From Shimazuella kribbensis DSM 45090 (GTDB taxonomy: Bacteria > Bacillota > Bacilli > Thermoactinomycetales > Thermoactinomycetaceae), in the NCBI RefSeq assembly GCF_000428065.1, contig NZ_ATZF01000001.1, positions 239,822 to 303,821 on the forward strand: 64,000 nt of DNA, written 5' to 3'. Numbering within the stretch: the first letter of the stretch is position 1; each line of letters opens with the position of its first letter. The position numbers and the translations under genes are program-made. Of the stretch, positions 43,312 through 52,823 are shown piece by piece. The notes under the pieces are model-generated. The model made no database searches, was not told the origin of the DNA, and saw only the letters and a program-made list of their open reading frames with translations.

Positions 43312-44295
43312 TTGTCTTTTTTTGGCCGGCTTTCTTGTCTTACTGTGGCGATTGCGTTGGTTTTAACTGGATGTACGGATGAAGAGTCTGTTAAAAATCA
43401 AAGTAATTCCAAACCAGTAAAGTATACAGCAAGTGAATTTAGTCAATCGATGAAATTAACGCAAGCAAAGTCATTACCAGTTCCAAAAATTGATACGACC
43501 GAATTAAAACAAAAAGAAGCACTAGAAGCGACAAAGATGCAGAATCAGACATCGTTCTATCGAGGATCCAGATATAAAAAACAGGTTGCTCTCACTTTTG
43601 ACGACGGACCTGATCAACATTATACGGTACAAATCCTAGATATATTAAAGAGAGAACGAGTGAAAGCAACCTTCTTTGTGCTAGGTTCGATGGCAAAAAT
43701 GTATCCTTCTTCCTTACTACGTATTTATGATGAAGGGCATGTGATTTCCAATCATTCTTGGAATCACCCTATTTTGACTCATTTGTCAGAAGCTCAAGTA
43801 ATGAAGCAAATTGAAGATACCAACAATGTGGTTACAAGTGTAATTGGTAAAACTCCACTTTTGGTACGTCCGCCTTATGGTGCTTTAAACAAAAAGCTAG
43901 AACATGCAATTGGAAATAAAGGATATAAACTCATTTATTGGAACATCGATACGTTGGATTGGGATAACCAGACAGCAGATAAGATTGTAGCAACTGTAAA
44001 AAAAGGAACAAGTAAAGGAAGTATCATTCTGCAGCATAACGCAGGAGGAGAGAGCCTCAAGGCAACAGTGGAAGCTTTGCCAAGAATTATTGCTCATCTT
44101 CGCGGTCTAGGATACGAGTTCACAACCATTGATCAATTGCTGCACACACCAGCATACACAAAAACACCAGTACTTGATCCTAATAAACCTGTTGTCAAAG
44201 TAAAACCTAAAGCGCAATCATTTAAAAGTATGAAGAATAATCCAAATCAAAAAGTCCTTCCAATTAATAAAAAGGGACCAAAAACGAAAAAATAA
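43312..44295 (+). CDS. Polysaccharide deacetylase lipoprotein (NodB family)
   Basis: A 327-residue surface lipoprotein that probably deacetylates peptidoglycan or chitooligosaccharide. Signal peptide ending in lipobox LTGC (about residue 21). NodB motifs: ALTFDDGPD (Asp-Asp metal site), VISNHSWNHP (His pair), RPPYGAL (motif 3), YWNIDTLDW and ILQHNAGG. TTG 43312 has GAGGAG 8 bases upstream; the GTG at 43303 overlaps that site. C-terminal tail is Pro/Lys-rich. Confidence 0.92.
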   Translation: MSFFGRLSCLTVAIALVLTGCTDEESVKNQSNSKPVKYTASEFSQSMKLTQAKSLPVPKIDTTELKQKEALEATKMQNQTSFYRGSRYKKQVALTFDDGPDQHYTVQILDILKRERVKATFFVLGSMAKMYPSSLLRIYDEGHVISNHSWNHPILTHLSEAQVMKQIEDTNNVVTSVIGKTPLLVRPPYGALNKKLEHAIGNKGYKLIYWNIDTLDWDNQTADKIVATVKKGTSKGSIILQHNAGGESLKATVEALPRIIAHLRGLGYEFTTIDQLLHTPAYTKTPVLDPNKPVVKVKPKAQSFKSMKNNPNQKVLPINKKGPKTKK

Positions 44296-44320
44296 CTCCT
44301 GCAGAGGAGTTATTTTTTTA
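44294..44320 (+). terminator. Terminator after deacetylase
   Basis: AACTCCT / AGGAGTT stem, loop GCAG, then ATTTTTTT. The left arm includes the stop codon. Confidence 0.85.
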
Positions 44321-44371
44321 TTACTGGTTTGTGTGATGGACAAGATATAACATAAGAAAGGAGTTTTAGGT

Positions 44372-45244
44372 TTGGATACAACAACCCATAAACAAGCATC
44401 ATGGTTAATACTCATCAAACGCGTTATTTTTATCGTATTGGGAGCAGTACTAGTTGCACTTAGCTTAGAAATGTTAATGGTTCCAAATCGGGTTATTGAT
44501 GGTGGAGTAGTTGGTATTTCTATCATGCTGTCTTATCTCACGGATATCAGCCTAGGTTTGTACTTATTTATATTAAATCTCCCTTTTTTTATTTTTGGTT
44601 ATAAGCAAATAGGGAAAACATTTGCTTTGTCTACTTTGCTTGGTGTAGGTGTAATGGCAATTGGAACTGTTCTTTTTGCCCATCAAAAACCATTTACGAA
44701 TGATCCTTTGCTGGCTGCTATATTTGGAGGTATTATCCTTGGGATAGGTGTTGGATTGGTATTGCGTTATGGTGGGTCTTTAGATGGTACAGAGATATTA
44801 GCGATTTGGATTACAAAACGAATACCATTTTCGATTGGACAAATTGTCATGTTTTTTAATTTATTTATTCTTGGTAGTGCTGGATTTGTATTTGGTAGTT
44901 GGGATCGAGCCATGTATTCTCTTATCGCATATTTTATTGCTTTCAAAACCATTGATATCACGATTGAAGGATTTAACGAAACAAAGTCTGTTTGGATCAT
45001 TAGTGATCATTACAAAGTAATTGGCGAGACGATTTTACATCGTTTAGGTAGAGGTGTTACATTTTTAAATGGCGAAGGAGCGTATACTGGGGACGAAAAA
45101 CGGGTCATTTTTTGCGTTGTTACACGTCTGGAGGAAGCAAAATTAAAATCCATTGTGCAAGAAAAAGATCCGGAAGCCTTTCTTGCTATTGGAAACATTC
45201 ATGACGTACATGGAGGTCAATTTACAAAGAATGATATTCACTAG
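44372..45244 (+). CDS. YitT-family membrane protein
   Basis: A 290-residue inner-membrane protein with about six helices and a C-terminal cytoplasmic DUF2179 domain (VWIISDHYKVIGETILHRLGRGVTFLNGEGAYTG). DGGVVGISIMLSYLTDISLGLYLFILNLPFF and GGSLDGTEILAI are family signatures. Function unknown (possible transporter). TTG start after AAGGAG. Confidence 0.92.
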   Translation: MDTTTHKQASWLILIKRVIFIVLGAVLVALSLEMLMVPNRVIDGGVVGISIMLSYLTDISLGLYLFILNLPFFIFGYKQIGKTFALSTLLGVGVMAIGTVLFAHQKPFTNDPLLAAIFGGIILGIGVGLVLRYGGSLDGTEILAIWITKRIPFSIGQIVMFFNLFILGSAGFVFGSWDRAMYSLIAYFIAFKTIDITIEGFNETKSVWIISDHYKVIGETILHRLGRGVTFLNGEGAYTGDEKRVIFCVVTRLEEAKLKSIVQEKDPEAFLAIGNIHDVHGGQFTKNDIH

Positions 45245-45327
45245 AAACGTTCCTTCATAGACAGGTTGGGTACATATGGTCTAAAATGGTAAGAAGCCAA
45301 CACCTTAGAGAGAAAGGTAGGCAAACC

Positions 45328-45879
45328 ATGACTACCCAACCATCTTCTTTACAACAATTACTCAAATTACTGCTCCGATATCACCGAAGATTGGGACTAA
45401 ACCAACAACAATATGTTCTATTACATAGTTGTATTCAATTTGACGATATGGATGTTTTGGTGGAAGTGACAGGATTACCTCAAGATGAAATTATGAAATC
45501 TTTGATGGAGTTAGCAAATTGCAAAGTAATTACTTTTACAGCAGATAAAAATATTGATCTAAAACATCTGCACGGTTTATTGTCCATGATCGCGCTTGAT
45601 GATATTCCTTTTCGAGAGCTGCTCGTGAAAGAATTTGTAAATCAGAAAAAGCAGAAGTTTAAACATATTGGTCATGTAGAACTAGTTCCGATGAACAATG
45701 GAATAGCAGTGAGAATGAGGGATGGCACATATCTATCGATTGCTCGCTTAAAAGAATTGACAGAAGAATTTAGTTTGTTTGCCGAATCTATTAAGGAAGA
45801 AGAGATATGGAGGGTGAATCTTCATCTGCTTTCGCAGCTTCACCATAGCAAGGAAGAAACAATAGACAAGATTGTGTGA
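45328..45879 (+). CDS. DnaD N-terminal-like protein
   Basis: A 183-residue protein. Residues 10-70 (LLKLLLRYHRRLGLNQQQYVLL, IMKSLMELANCKVIT) resemble the winged-helix N-terminal domain of DnaD, a primosome component. The rest is not recognisable. ATG 45328 after AAAGGTAGG. It ends 24 bases before ruvC and is likely in the same operon. Function uncertain. Confidence 0.7.
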   Translation: MTTQPSSLQQLLKLLLRYHRRLGLNQQQYVLLHSCIQFDDMDVLVEVTGLPQDEIMKSLMELANCKVITFTADKNIDLKHLHGLLSMIALDDIPFRELLVKEFVNQKKQKFKHIGHVELVPMNNGIAVRMRDGTYLSIARLKELTEEFSLFAESIKEEEIWRVNLHLLSQLHHSKEETIDKIV

Positions 45880-45902
45880 TGAAGAGCGAAAGGAGCAAAT
45901 TT

Positions 45903-46376
45903 GTGAAAATAATTGGAATTGATCCAGGAATAGCCATTGTTGGTTATTCCGTTTTGACTCGAAAGGGTAATAAACTTGTACCTATAGATTATGGAAGTAT
46001 TGAAACACCAGCTGGAATGCCCACACCAAAGCGTTTAAAAGAGGTCTATGATGCATCCAAGCATCTTTTTCAACTCCATCAACCGGATGTGATGACCATT
46101 GAAAAGCTTTTTTTTAATCGAAATGTTACCAATGCTTTTACTGTAAGTGCAGCTCGTGGAGTGATTATGCTTGCTGCTGAAGAGTGTGGAATACCCATTA
46201 CGGAATACACACCTCTTCAAGTTAAAATGGCAGTAACTGGTTTTGGTAAGGCTGAGAAAACACAAGTACAAAAAATGGTACAGCGTCTCTTGCATTTGCC
46301 AGCCATCCCCAAACCAGATGATGTGGCGGACGCATTGGCAATAGCTATTTGCGAAGTACATGCAGGCGCTAGATAA
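45903..46376 (+). CDS. ruvC: Holliday junction endonuclease RuvC
   Basis: Resolves Holliday junctions at the RuvAB-driven branch. 157 residues. Catalytic acids: IGIDPGIAIVGY (Asp), MTIEKLFFNRN (Glu), KPDDVADALAIA (Asp pair). GTG 45903 has AAAGGAG 7 bases before it and starts right before the conserved IIGIDPG; upstream residues in this frame are not conserved. B. subtilis lacks RuvC and uses RecU, so its presence is informative about lineage. Confidence 0.95.
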   Translation: MKIIGIDPGIAIVGYSVLTRKGNKLVPIDYGSIETPAGMPTPKRLKEVYDASKHLFQLHQPDVMTIEKLFFNRNVTNAFTVSAARGVIMLAAEECGIPITEYTPLQVKMAVTGFGKAEKTQVQKMVQRLLHLPAIPKPDDVADALAIAICEVHAGAR

Positions 46377-46391
46377 GGGAGCGTAGGATAA

Positions 46392-46982
46392 ATGATTGAA
46401 CGTTTACGAGGGGAGATTTTTCTCATTGAAAATGATTATATTGGTGTGGATGTTCAAGGTGTTGGTTACCAAGTGTATGTGGTCAACCCTTATCAATTTG
46501 AAGAAGGAACAGCAACAACAATTTATACACACCATGTAGTCAGAGAAGATGCAGCATTACTGTATGGTTTTGCCCTTATTGAAGAGCGAAATTTGTTTCG
46601 CTCTTTGTTAGCTGTTTCTGGGGTAGGGCCAAAGGCAGCATTAGGCATTTTATCGGCAGGAACACCTACACAAATCGTTTCTGCCATCCAAGCAGAGAAT
46701 ACGGCATTTTTGACGAAATTACCTGGTATAGGGAAGAAAACGGCAGCTAGGCTCATACTTGATCTCAAAGATAAATTGGCTAATTGGTTACCAGCCACAG
46801 GTGATCAACAGTTAAAAGCAAATCCTTTTGAGTCCAATGACAGAGAAACGGTCATCGACGCATTGACTGCACTAGGGTATGATGAGAAAGAAGCGTTACA
46901 ATTGGCAGAGTACAGTTACAAAGAAAATCAATCGGTTGAGGCGTGGATACGAGCAGCACTTCGACAAAAAGGGGTGAGATAA
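46392..46982 (+). CDS. ruvA: Holliday junction DNA helicase subunit RuvA
   Basis: DNA-binding tetramer that targets RuvB to Holliday junctions. 196 residues. N-terminal OB fold (MIERLRGEIFLIENDYIGVDVQGVGYQV), two helix-hairpin-helix motifs (VSGVGPKAALGIL, LPGIGKKTAARLILDLKDK) and a C-terminal UBA-like domain contacting RuvB. The start lies 15 bases after ruvC. Confidence 0.97.
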   Translation: MIERLRGEIFLIENDYIGVDVQGVGYQVYVVNPYQFEEGTATTIYTHHVVREDAALLYGFALIEERNLFRSLLAVSGVGPKAALGILSAGTPTQIVSAIQAENTAFLTKLPGIGKKTAARLILDLKDKLANWLPATGDQQLKANPFESNDRETVIDALTALGYDEKEALQLAEYSYKENQSVEAWIRAALRQKGVR

Positions 46983-47987
46983 TTGGAGGAGCGGATTATC
47001 TCCGCTAAATTAGCCATGGAAGAGGAACAGGTAGAGTTTAGTCTTCGGCCAAGGTTTTTACGCGAGTACATAGGTCAGACTCATGCGAAAGAAAATTTAA
47101 AAGTGTTTATTGAGGCTGCCAAACAACGAAATGAATCATTGGATCATGTGTTATTATACGGCCCTCCAGGATTGGGGAAAACAACATTATCCCATATCAT
47201 TGCTAATGAAATGGGTGCAAGCATTCGAACAACTTCAGGGCCTGCTATTGAACGACCTGGGGATTTAGCTGCGATTTTAACCAATCTAGAAGAGAATGAT
47301 GTTTTATTTATTGATGAGATCCATCGTTTAAATCGATCAGTAGAAGAGGTCTTATACCCTGCAATGGAAGACTTTGCACTTGATATCATCATTGGTAAAG
47401 GGCCTAGTGCACGGACGGTGAGGCTTGATTTGCCGCCATTTACCTTAGTAGGTGCCACAACAAGAGCAGGTTCTCTGTCCGCTCCGTTGCGTGATCGATT
47501 TGGTGTAGTGAGTCGATTGGAATTCTACACAGAAGAAGAATTGTGTTTGATATTGCTTCGGACTGCTGATTTATTGCAGGTTGGGATGAATGAAGAAGGT
47601 GCCTCTGAGCTTGCTACACGTGCACGAGGAACGCCTCGTGTGGCAAATCGTTTATTAAAACGAGTACGTGATTTTGTGCAAGTTGAAGGTGATGGATTTA
47701 TCACCAAAGATGCAGCAGTTCGTGCATTAGACCGATTGCATGTGGATAAAATGGGTTTAGATCAGTTGGATCACCGATTCTTGAAATCTATTCTCACTCA
47801 TTTTCGTGGTGGCCCTGTTGGATTGGAAACCATTGCTGCTACAATCGGGGAAGAAAGCCATACAGTGGAAGATGTAGTAGAGCCGTATTTGATGCAACTT
47901 GGTTTCTTGGAGCGTACCCCACGTGGACGGATGGTAACCAAACAATGTGCAGATTACTTAGGTATCAAATGGCCTAAGGCTACATAA
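46983..47987 (+). CDS. ruvB: Holliday junction branch migration ATPase RuvB
   Basis: AAA+ hexameric motor of branch migration. 334 residues: Walker [13 protein letters not shown], Walker [11 protein letters not shown], sensor-1 [19 protein letters not shown], arginine finger ([16 protein letters not shown]) and a C-terminal winged helix. TTG start immediately after the ruvA stop, with GGGGTGAG upstream, so tightly coupled. Confidence 0.98.
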   Translation: MEERIISAKLAMEEEQVEFSLRPRFLREYIGQTHAKENLKVFIEAAKQRNESLDHVLLYGPPGLGKTTLSHIIANEMGASIRTTSGPAIERPGDLAAILTNLEENDVLFIDEIHRLNRSVEEVLYPAMEDFALDIIIGKGPSARTVRLDLPPFTLVGATTRAGSLSAPLRDRFGVVSRLEFYTEEELCLILLRTADLLQVGMNEEGASELATRARGTPRVANRLLKRVRDFVQVEGDGFITKDAAVRALDRLHVDKMGLDQLDHRFLKSILTHFRGGPVGLETIAATIGEESHTVEDVVEPYLMQLGFLERTPRGRMVTKQCADYLGIKWPKAT

Positions 47988-47991
47988 AAAC

Positions 47992-48012
47992 AGGGGCAAA
48001 TGCCCCTTTTCT
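47992..48012 (+). terminator. Short terminator after ruvB
   Basis: AGGGGCA / TGCCCCT stem followed by TTTTCTTTTT. Probably leaky, as queA follows in the same direction. Confidence 0.7.
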
Positions 48013-48029
48013 TTTTGGAGTGAATAGCT

Positions 48030-49058
48030 ATGGATGTATCTTTTTTTGATTATGATTTACCAAATGAATTGATAGCACAAACACCAACAACGGATCGCAC
48101 TTCTTCCAAATTGATGGTGGTTGGAAAAAGGACAGGTACATTGGAACATGCAACATTTGCTGATCTACCATCCTATCTCCAATCAGGTGATCTGTTAATC
48201 TTGAATAATAGTCGTGTCAGGCATGCCAGATTACTAGGAGTCAAAGAAGAGACCGGAGCTCGGATGGAGTTGTTATTGTTAAAGCCACTAGGCGAAGATC
48301 GGTGGGAGTCTCTCGTCAAACCTGCAAAACGGATCAAGCAAGGGGTGGTAATACAATTTGGTAATGGTGAATTAAAAGCTATTGCCGAGACACCGTCTGA
48401 TATAGCAGGGGGTTGGATCTTTCGATTGATTTATGATGGTGATGTAGAAACTTTATTTCAAAATCTAGGTGAAATGCCGCTACCTCCTTATATTCGAGAA
48501 CGTTTGGAGGATGAAGAGCGTTATCAGACCGTCTATTCCAAAGAAATTGGGTCTGCTGCTGCTCCAACAGCAGGCCTTCACTTTACCGAAGAATTACTCA
48601 GCAAATTACAAAAACAAGGCGTGGAAGTAGGTTATGTTACGTTACATGTAGGTCTTGGAACATTTCGCCCAGTAGCTGTAGATCAAATTGAAAATCATAC
48701 CATGCATAGTGAGTATTATGAGTTATCTGATGCGGTTGCAACACAAATTAAATGCGCGAAAGCTGACGGAAGAAGAATTATTGCAGTTGGTACAACAACA
48801 GTGCGTACATTAGAAACAATCGCAAATCAATCGGAAGGATTTCGTGAAACTAGTGGGTGGACAGATATTTTTATTTATCCAAGTTACACCTTTAAAATCG
48901 TAGATGCATTGATTACAAATTTTCATCTTCCAAAATCTACCTTACTCATGCTAGTCAGTGCCTTTAGTTCTCGAAATACGATTATGAAAGCCTACAAAGA
49001 AGCAGTGGATAAGGAATATCGATTTTTTAGTTTTGGAGATGCAATGCTAATTGAATAA
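48030..49058 (+). CDS. queA: tRNA S-adenosylmethionine:queuine isomerase QueA
   Basis: Transfers the ribosyl part of SAM to preQ1-tRNA to form epoxyqueuosine. 342 residues. [60 protein letters not shown] and [15 protein letters not shown] are diagnostic. ATG after TTGGAGTG. It works with Tgt encoded next. Confidence 0.98.
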   Translation: MDVSFFDYDLPNELIAQTPTTDRTSSKLMVVGKRTGTLEHATFADLPSYLQSGDLLILNNSRVRHARLLGVKEETGARMELLLLKPLGEDRWESLVKPAKRIKQGVVIQFGNGELKAIAETPSDIAGGWIFRLIYDGDVETLFQNLGEMPLPPYIRERLEDEERYQTVYSKEIGSAAAPTAGLHFTEELLSKLQKQGVEVGYVTLHVGLGTFRPVAVDQIENHTMHSEYYELSDAVATQIKCAKADGRRIIAVGTTTVRTLETIANQSEGFRETSGWTDIFIYPSYTFKIVDALITNFHLPKSTLLMLVSAFSSRNTIMKAYKEAVDKEYRFFSFGDAMLIE

Positions 49059-49107
49059 ATTGAAGGTTGAGCGAAGGATGCTTTGGTGTATAATGGATAT
49101 GGTGTAA

Positions 49108-50280
<1,173 letters not shown>

Positions 50281-50290
50281 GAGGATACAA

Positions 50291-50665
50291 ATGGGTAGTT
50301 CATGGAGTATTGTTTATATTGTCGTGATGTTTGCGCTTCTTTATTTTGTGTTGATTCGTCCTCAAAATAAACAGCGTAAAGAGCAAGCACAGTTGCTTAC
50401 TTCTTTGAAAAAGGGAGATAAGGTAGTTACCATTGGAGGATTACACGGATCGATCGTAGAGTTGAACGAAAGTCGTGTGACCTTGAAAGTAAGTGATACC
50501 ACTCGTGTTGTATTTGAACGCGGTGCGATCAAATCTAAGATTTCGGATAAAGCGGAAGCGGTAGAATCCCCAGCAGCAGATGTTCCCAAAGATAAAGAAA
50601 AAAGATATCTAGAAGGAACAGAAGAAGACAAAGAAATTCAAAAAGAAAAAGAAGAAAGCAAATAA
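50291..50665 (+). CDS. yajC: Preprotein translocase accessory subunit YajC
   Basis: Small single-pass protein associated with SecDF. 124 residues: N-terminal helix (SWSIVYIVVMFALLYFVLI) then RPQNKQRKEQAQLLTSLKKGDKVVTIGG. The Lys/Glu-rich tail is longer than average. ATG after AGGAGG, 10 bases after tgt. secD and secF are 4.3 kb downstream, separated by an inserted segment. Confidence 0.96.
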   Translation: MGSSWSIVYIVVMFALLYFVLIRPQNKQRKEQAQLLTSLKKGDKVVTIGGLHGSIVELNESRVTLKVSDTTRVVFERGAIKSKISDKAEAVESPAADVPKDKEKRYLEGTEEDKEIQKEKEESK

Positions 50666-50670
50666 GTAGG

Positions 50671-50702
50671 AAAAGAGTCCAAATAAGGGCTCTTTTTTTT
50701 TC
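50671..50702 (+). terminator. Terminator after yajC
   Basis: AAAAGAG-CC / GG-CTCTTTT arms followed by T-run of eight. Confidence 0.85.
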
Positions 50703-50771
50703 ACAGACAGAGGATGCGTAATATGTTTTAATAAAATAAAGCACAAACATTCAACCACAGGGAGAAACCTG

Positions 50772-51401
50772 ATGTGCGGTGCACATGGCAAAAAAAACAC
50801 ACCCTGGGGAAGTATCAGCAACAATGATCACTATGAACGTGTCTTCAACGACATCAAGGTTGACGAGGAAGAGTGGATCAACTTCCAGAGGGATCGATTC
50901 GGATGGGATGAATCGATCAAGTCGGAGAATGGAATCTCCATCCATGAAATCAGCGTCCGACTGCGTGAGTGGACTGTCAGTCAGATGCCTGAGGGGTCCG
51001 AAAGGCGAGAGATCTATGACAAGTTCCTCGAGGCCTTTGGTGAGATCGTTGGCAAGCTGATCGAACTCGACGTTCGTCCCCGGCTGCCGAGGTATTCCCA
51101 TAACGAACCTTACATGGGACACTACCGCGGTAGGCTCACCTACTTCTCTGTACAGAGTGAGAAATGGGCGGAATTCCAAGAGATTCGCTTCCGGCGTATA
51201 CTGATGGAGGCGGAGGGTGAGTGGACCAGGGTCGGATTCGATGCTGTCTATCGATCTATCGACGATTGGACTCGGACTGAGATCCCCGAGGGATCTAGCA
51301 GGCGAGTGATCCATAACAAGTTCTCGGAAGTCTTTGGTGAGACCATCGGCAAGCTGATGGCACTCCAAATCCGAAGCGCTCTGCCCGCGTTCAGGGATTA
51401 G
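50772..51401 (+). CDS. GC-rich gene, internal tandem-repeat protein, unknown
   Basis: A 209-residue protein built of two copies of one domain. Copy 1 is about 24-97 (EEEWINFQRDRFGW, PEGSERREIYDKFLEAFGEIVGKL, VRPRLP). Copy 2 is about 133-205 (SEKWAEFQEIRFRR, PEGSSRRVIHNKFSEVFGETIGKL, IRSALP). I recognise no family. GC-rich codon use. ATG after AGGGAG. A third partial copy follows the stop out of frame. It is inserted in the yajC-secD stretch, which is otherwise a conserved cluster. Confidence 0.7.
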   Translation: MCGAHGKKNTPWGSISNNDHYERVFNDIKVDEEEWINFQRDRFGWDESIKSENGISIHEISVRLREWTVSQMPEGSERREIYDKFLEAFGEIVGKLIELDVRPRLPRYSHNEPYMGHYRGRLTYFSVQSEKWAEFQEIRFRRILMEAEGEWTRVGFDAVYRSIDDWTRTEIPEGSSRRVIHNKFSEVFGETIGKLMALQIRSALPAFRD

Positions 51402-51504
51402 ATTCCCAGAGATCTAGCAAGAGAGTGATCCATAACAAGTTCTCGGAAGTCTTTGGTGAGACCATCGGCAAGCTATGGCTCACCAAATCCGAAGCGCTCT
51501 GCCC
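51280..51504 (+). repeat. Near-perfect direct repeat at the 3' end of the GC-rich gene
   Basis: 51280-51388 and 51400-51504 are nearly identical over about 105 bases (offset 119-120, for example GTGATCCATAACAAGTTCTC in both). The second copy has small changes and a shifted frame after AAGCT, so it is not translated as part of the protein. Points to recent tandem duplication. Confidence 0.9.
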
Positions 51505-51520
51505 CGGGATTGGAATCCCT

Positions 51521-51568
51521 GTGGTGCGCGGCATTGAGGTTTTTACCACGATGCCGCCCCACTTTTAC
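51521..51568 (+). terminator. Hairpin after GC-rich gene
   Basis: GCGGCAT (51528-51534) / ATGCCGC (51551-51557), then CCCACTTTTAC. Similar in style to the hairpin after speH. Confidence 0.6.
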
Positions 51569-51589
51569 AAGTTACGGATACACATAGAT

Positions 51590-51628
51590 AAAAAAAAAAG
51601 GAGCTAACCATATGGTCAGCTCCTTTTA
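51590..51628. terminator. Terminator hairpin
   Basis: AAGGAGCTAACCA / TGGTCAGCTCCTT with A-run left and T-run right. On the minus strand it ends the TIGR04086 gene. Confidence 0.8.
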
Positions 51629-52009
51629 TCTTGCTGTATTTACCCCGAAAATTCCACCTAAAGCTCCAATGCCAAAAGCAAATATACCAAATATTAGCGG
51701 ATCTACTCGCATGCTGGTGTCAAAGGCGAGAAATGCGACTAGCCAAATTAATAATGTATAAATAATCCCTTGAAGTCCTCCATAATACCAACCTTTTTTT
51801 CCTGATCTCTTACCAGAAATAAAGCCTGCAGATAACAAAGATACGGCATTTATACAAAAGGTAATTGTAGGTAAGCTACTTGTCTCCAGACTACTAAATC
51901 GTAAGAAAAGTGCTGTGATCAATGATAATACGAAAATAAACGCCCATAAAATCATTTGTCCCGCTACCATGGGTGAATGCCAACCTGTTCGTAATGTCTC
52001 TTTCAGCAT
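51626..52009 (-). CDS. TIGR04086-family four-TM membrane protein
   Basis: A 127-residue membrane protein with four helices (MILWAFIFVLSLITALFLRFS, FCINAVSLLSAGFISGKRSG, IIYTLLIWLVAFLAFD, FGIFAFGIGALGGIFGV). This family commonly lies beside yajC/secDF in Firmicutes, as here, but its function is unknown. ATG 52009 has AGGAGG upstream; the longer frame places that site inside the gene. Confidence 0.85.
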   Translation of the reverse strand: MLKETLRTGWHSPMVAGQMILWAFIFVLSLITALFLRFSSLETSSLPTITFCINAVSLLSAGFISGKRSGKKGWYYGGLQGIIYTLLIWLVAFLAFDTSMRVDPLIFGIFAFGIGALGGIFGVNTAR

Positions 52010-52139
52010 GATCGAACCTCCTAAATATTCTTGGTACAACCTATGGGAAGAAGCTGGTTTTTATGACTAGTTTTTTCATAGAATCTGTGTCTAGGGTAAG
52101 AATAGTAAACGACATGAGCTTAAGAGGGAGCTATCGATC

Positions 52140-52823
52140 ATGGTAAGTTTGATACTCAGAACAATATTCATTTATTTTTTTATTTTATTGATGATGCGAT
52201 TGATGGGAAAAAGAGAGATTGGGAAGCTATCGATTTTTGACTTGATTGTCTCTTTCATGATAGCCGATCTTTCTGCGATGTTAATTGAAGATAAGCAATT
52301 AGCGTTATTGATGGGAATTGCTCCTATATTAACGATTGTTGGGTTGCAAATCTTGTTATCTTTTATCATGTTAAAAAGTAGAAACATTCGTCATCTCATC
52401 GATGGTGAACCTACTGTTATCGTTCAGCATGGTAAGATTTTAGATAATGTGATGGCAAAGAGTAGATACAATATGGATGATTTAATGATGCAGTTAAGAG
52501 AAAAAAATATTTCTAATATCGGCGATGTAGAATTTGCGATATTGGAAACTTCTGGAAAGTTAAGTGTTTTTCCGAAGACCAAAAAACATCCTGTAACCAA
52601 AGAGGATTTAAATTTACGTAACTTAAAGACATTTCACCCACCTATTCCTGTTGTGTTGGAAGGAAAAGTGTTGGAAGAAGGATTGGAACAGCTTGGTCAA
52701 AACCGATTTTGGTTGAAAAAAGAGCTCCGTAAAAAAGGTTACAAAGAGCTCCAAGATATTTTTTATGTTAGTGTCAATTATGAAGGGAAGCTATTTGTGG
52801 ATGCGAAAGATAAGAAACATTAA
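52140..52823 (+). CDS. DUF421 membrane protein (YetF/YrbG-like)
   Basis: A 227-residue protein with two or three N-terminal helices (IFIYFFILLMMRLMGKREIGKLSIFDLIVSFMIADLS) and a cytoplasmic DUF421 domain (IDGEPTVIVQHGKIL, DDLMMQLREKNISNIGDVEFAILE). In B. subtilis a relative (YrbG) also sits near spoVB. Function unclear, related to spore germination or membrane stability in some species. ATG after AGGGAG. Stop codons of this gene and spoVB overlap. Confidence 0.88.
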   Translation: MVSLILRTIFIYFFILLMMRLMGKREIGKLSIFDLIVSFMIADLSAMLIEDKQLALLMGIAPILTIVGLQILLSFIMLKSRNIRHLIDGEPTVIVQHGKILDNVMAKSRYNMDDLMMQLREKNISNIGDVEFAILETSGKLSVFPKTKKHPVTKEDLNLRNLKTFHPPIPVVLEGKVLEEGLEQLGQNRFWLKKELRKKGYKELQDIFYVSVNYEGKLFVDAKDKKH

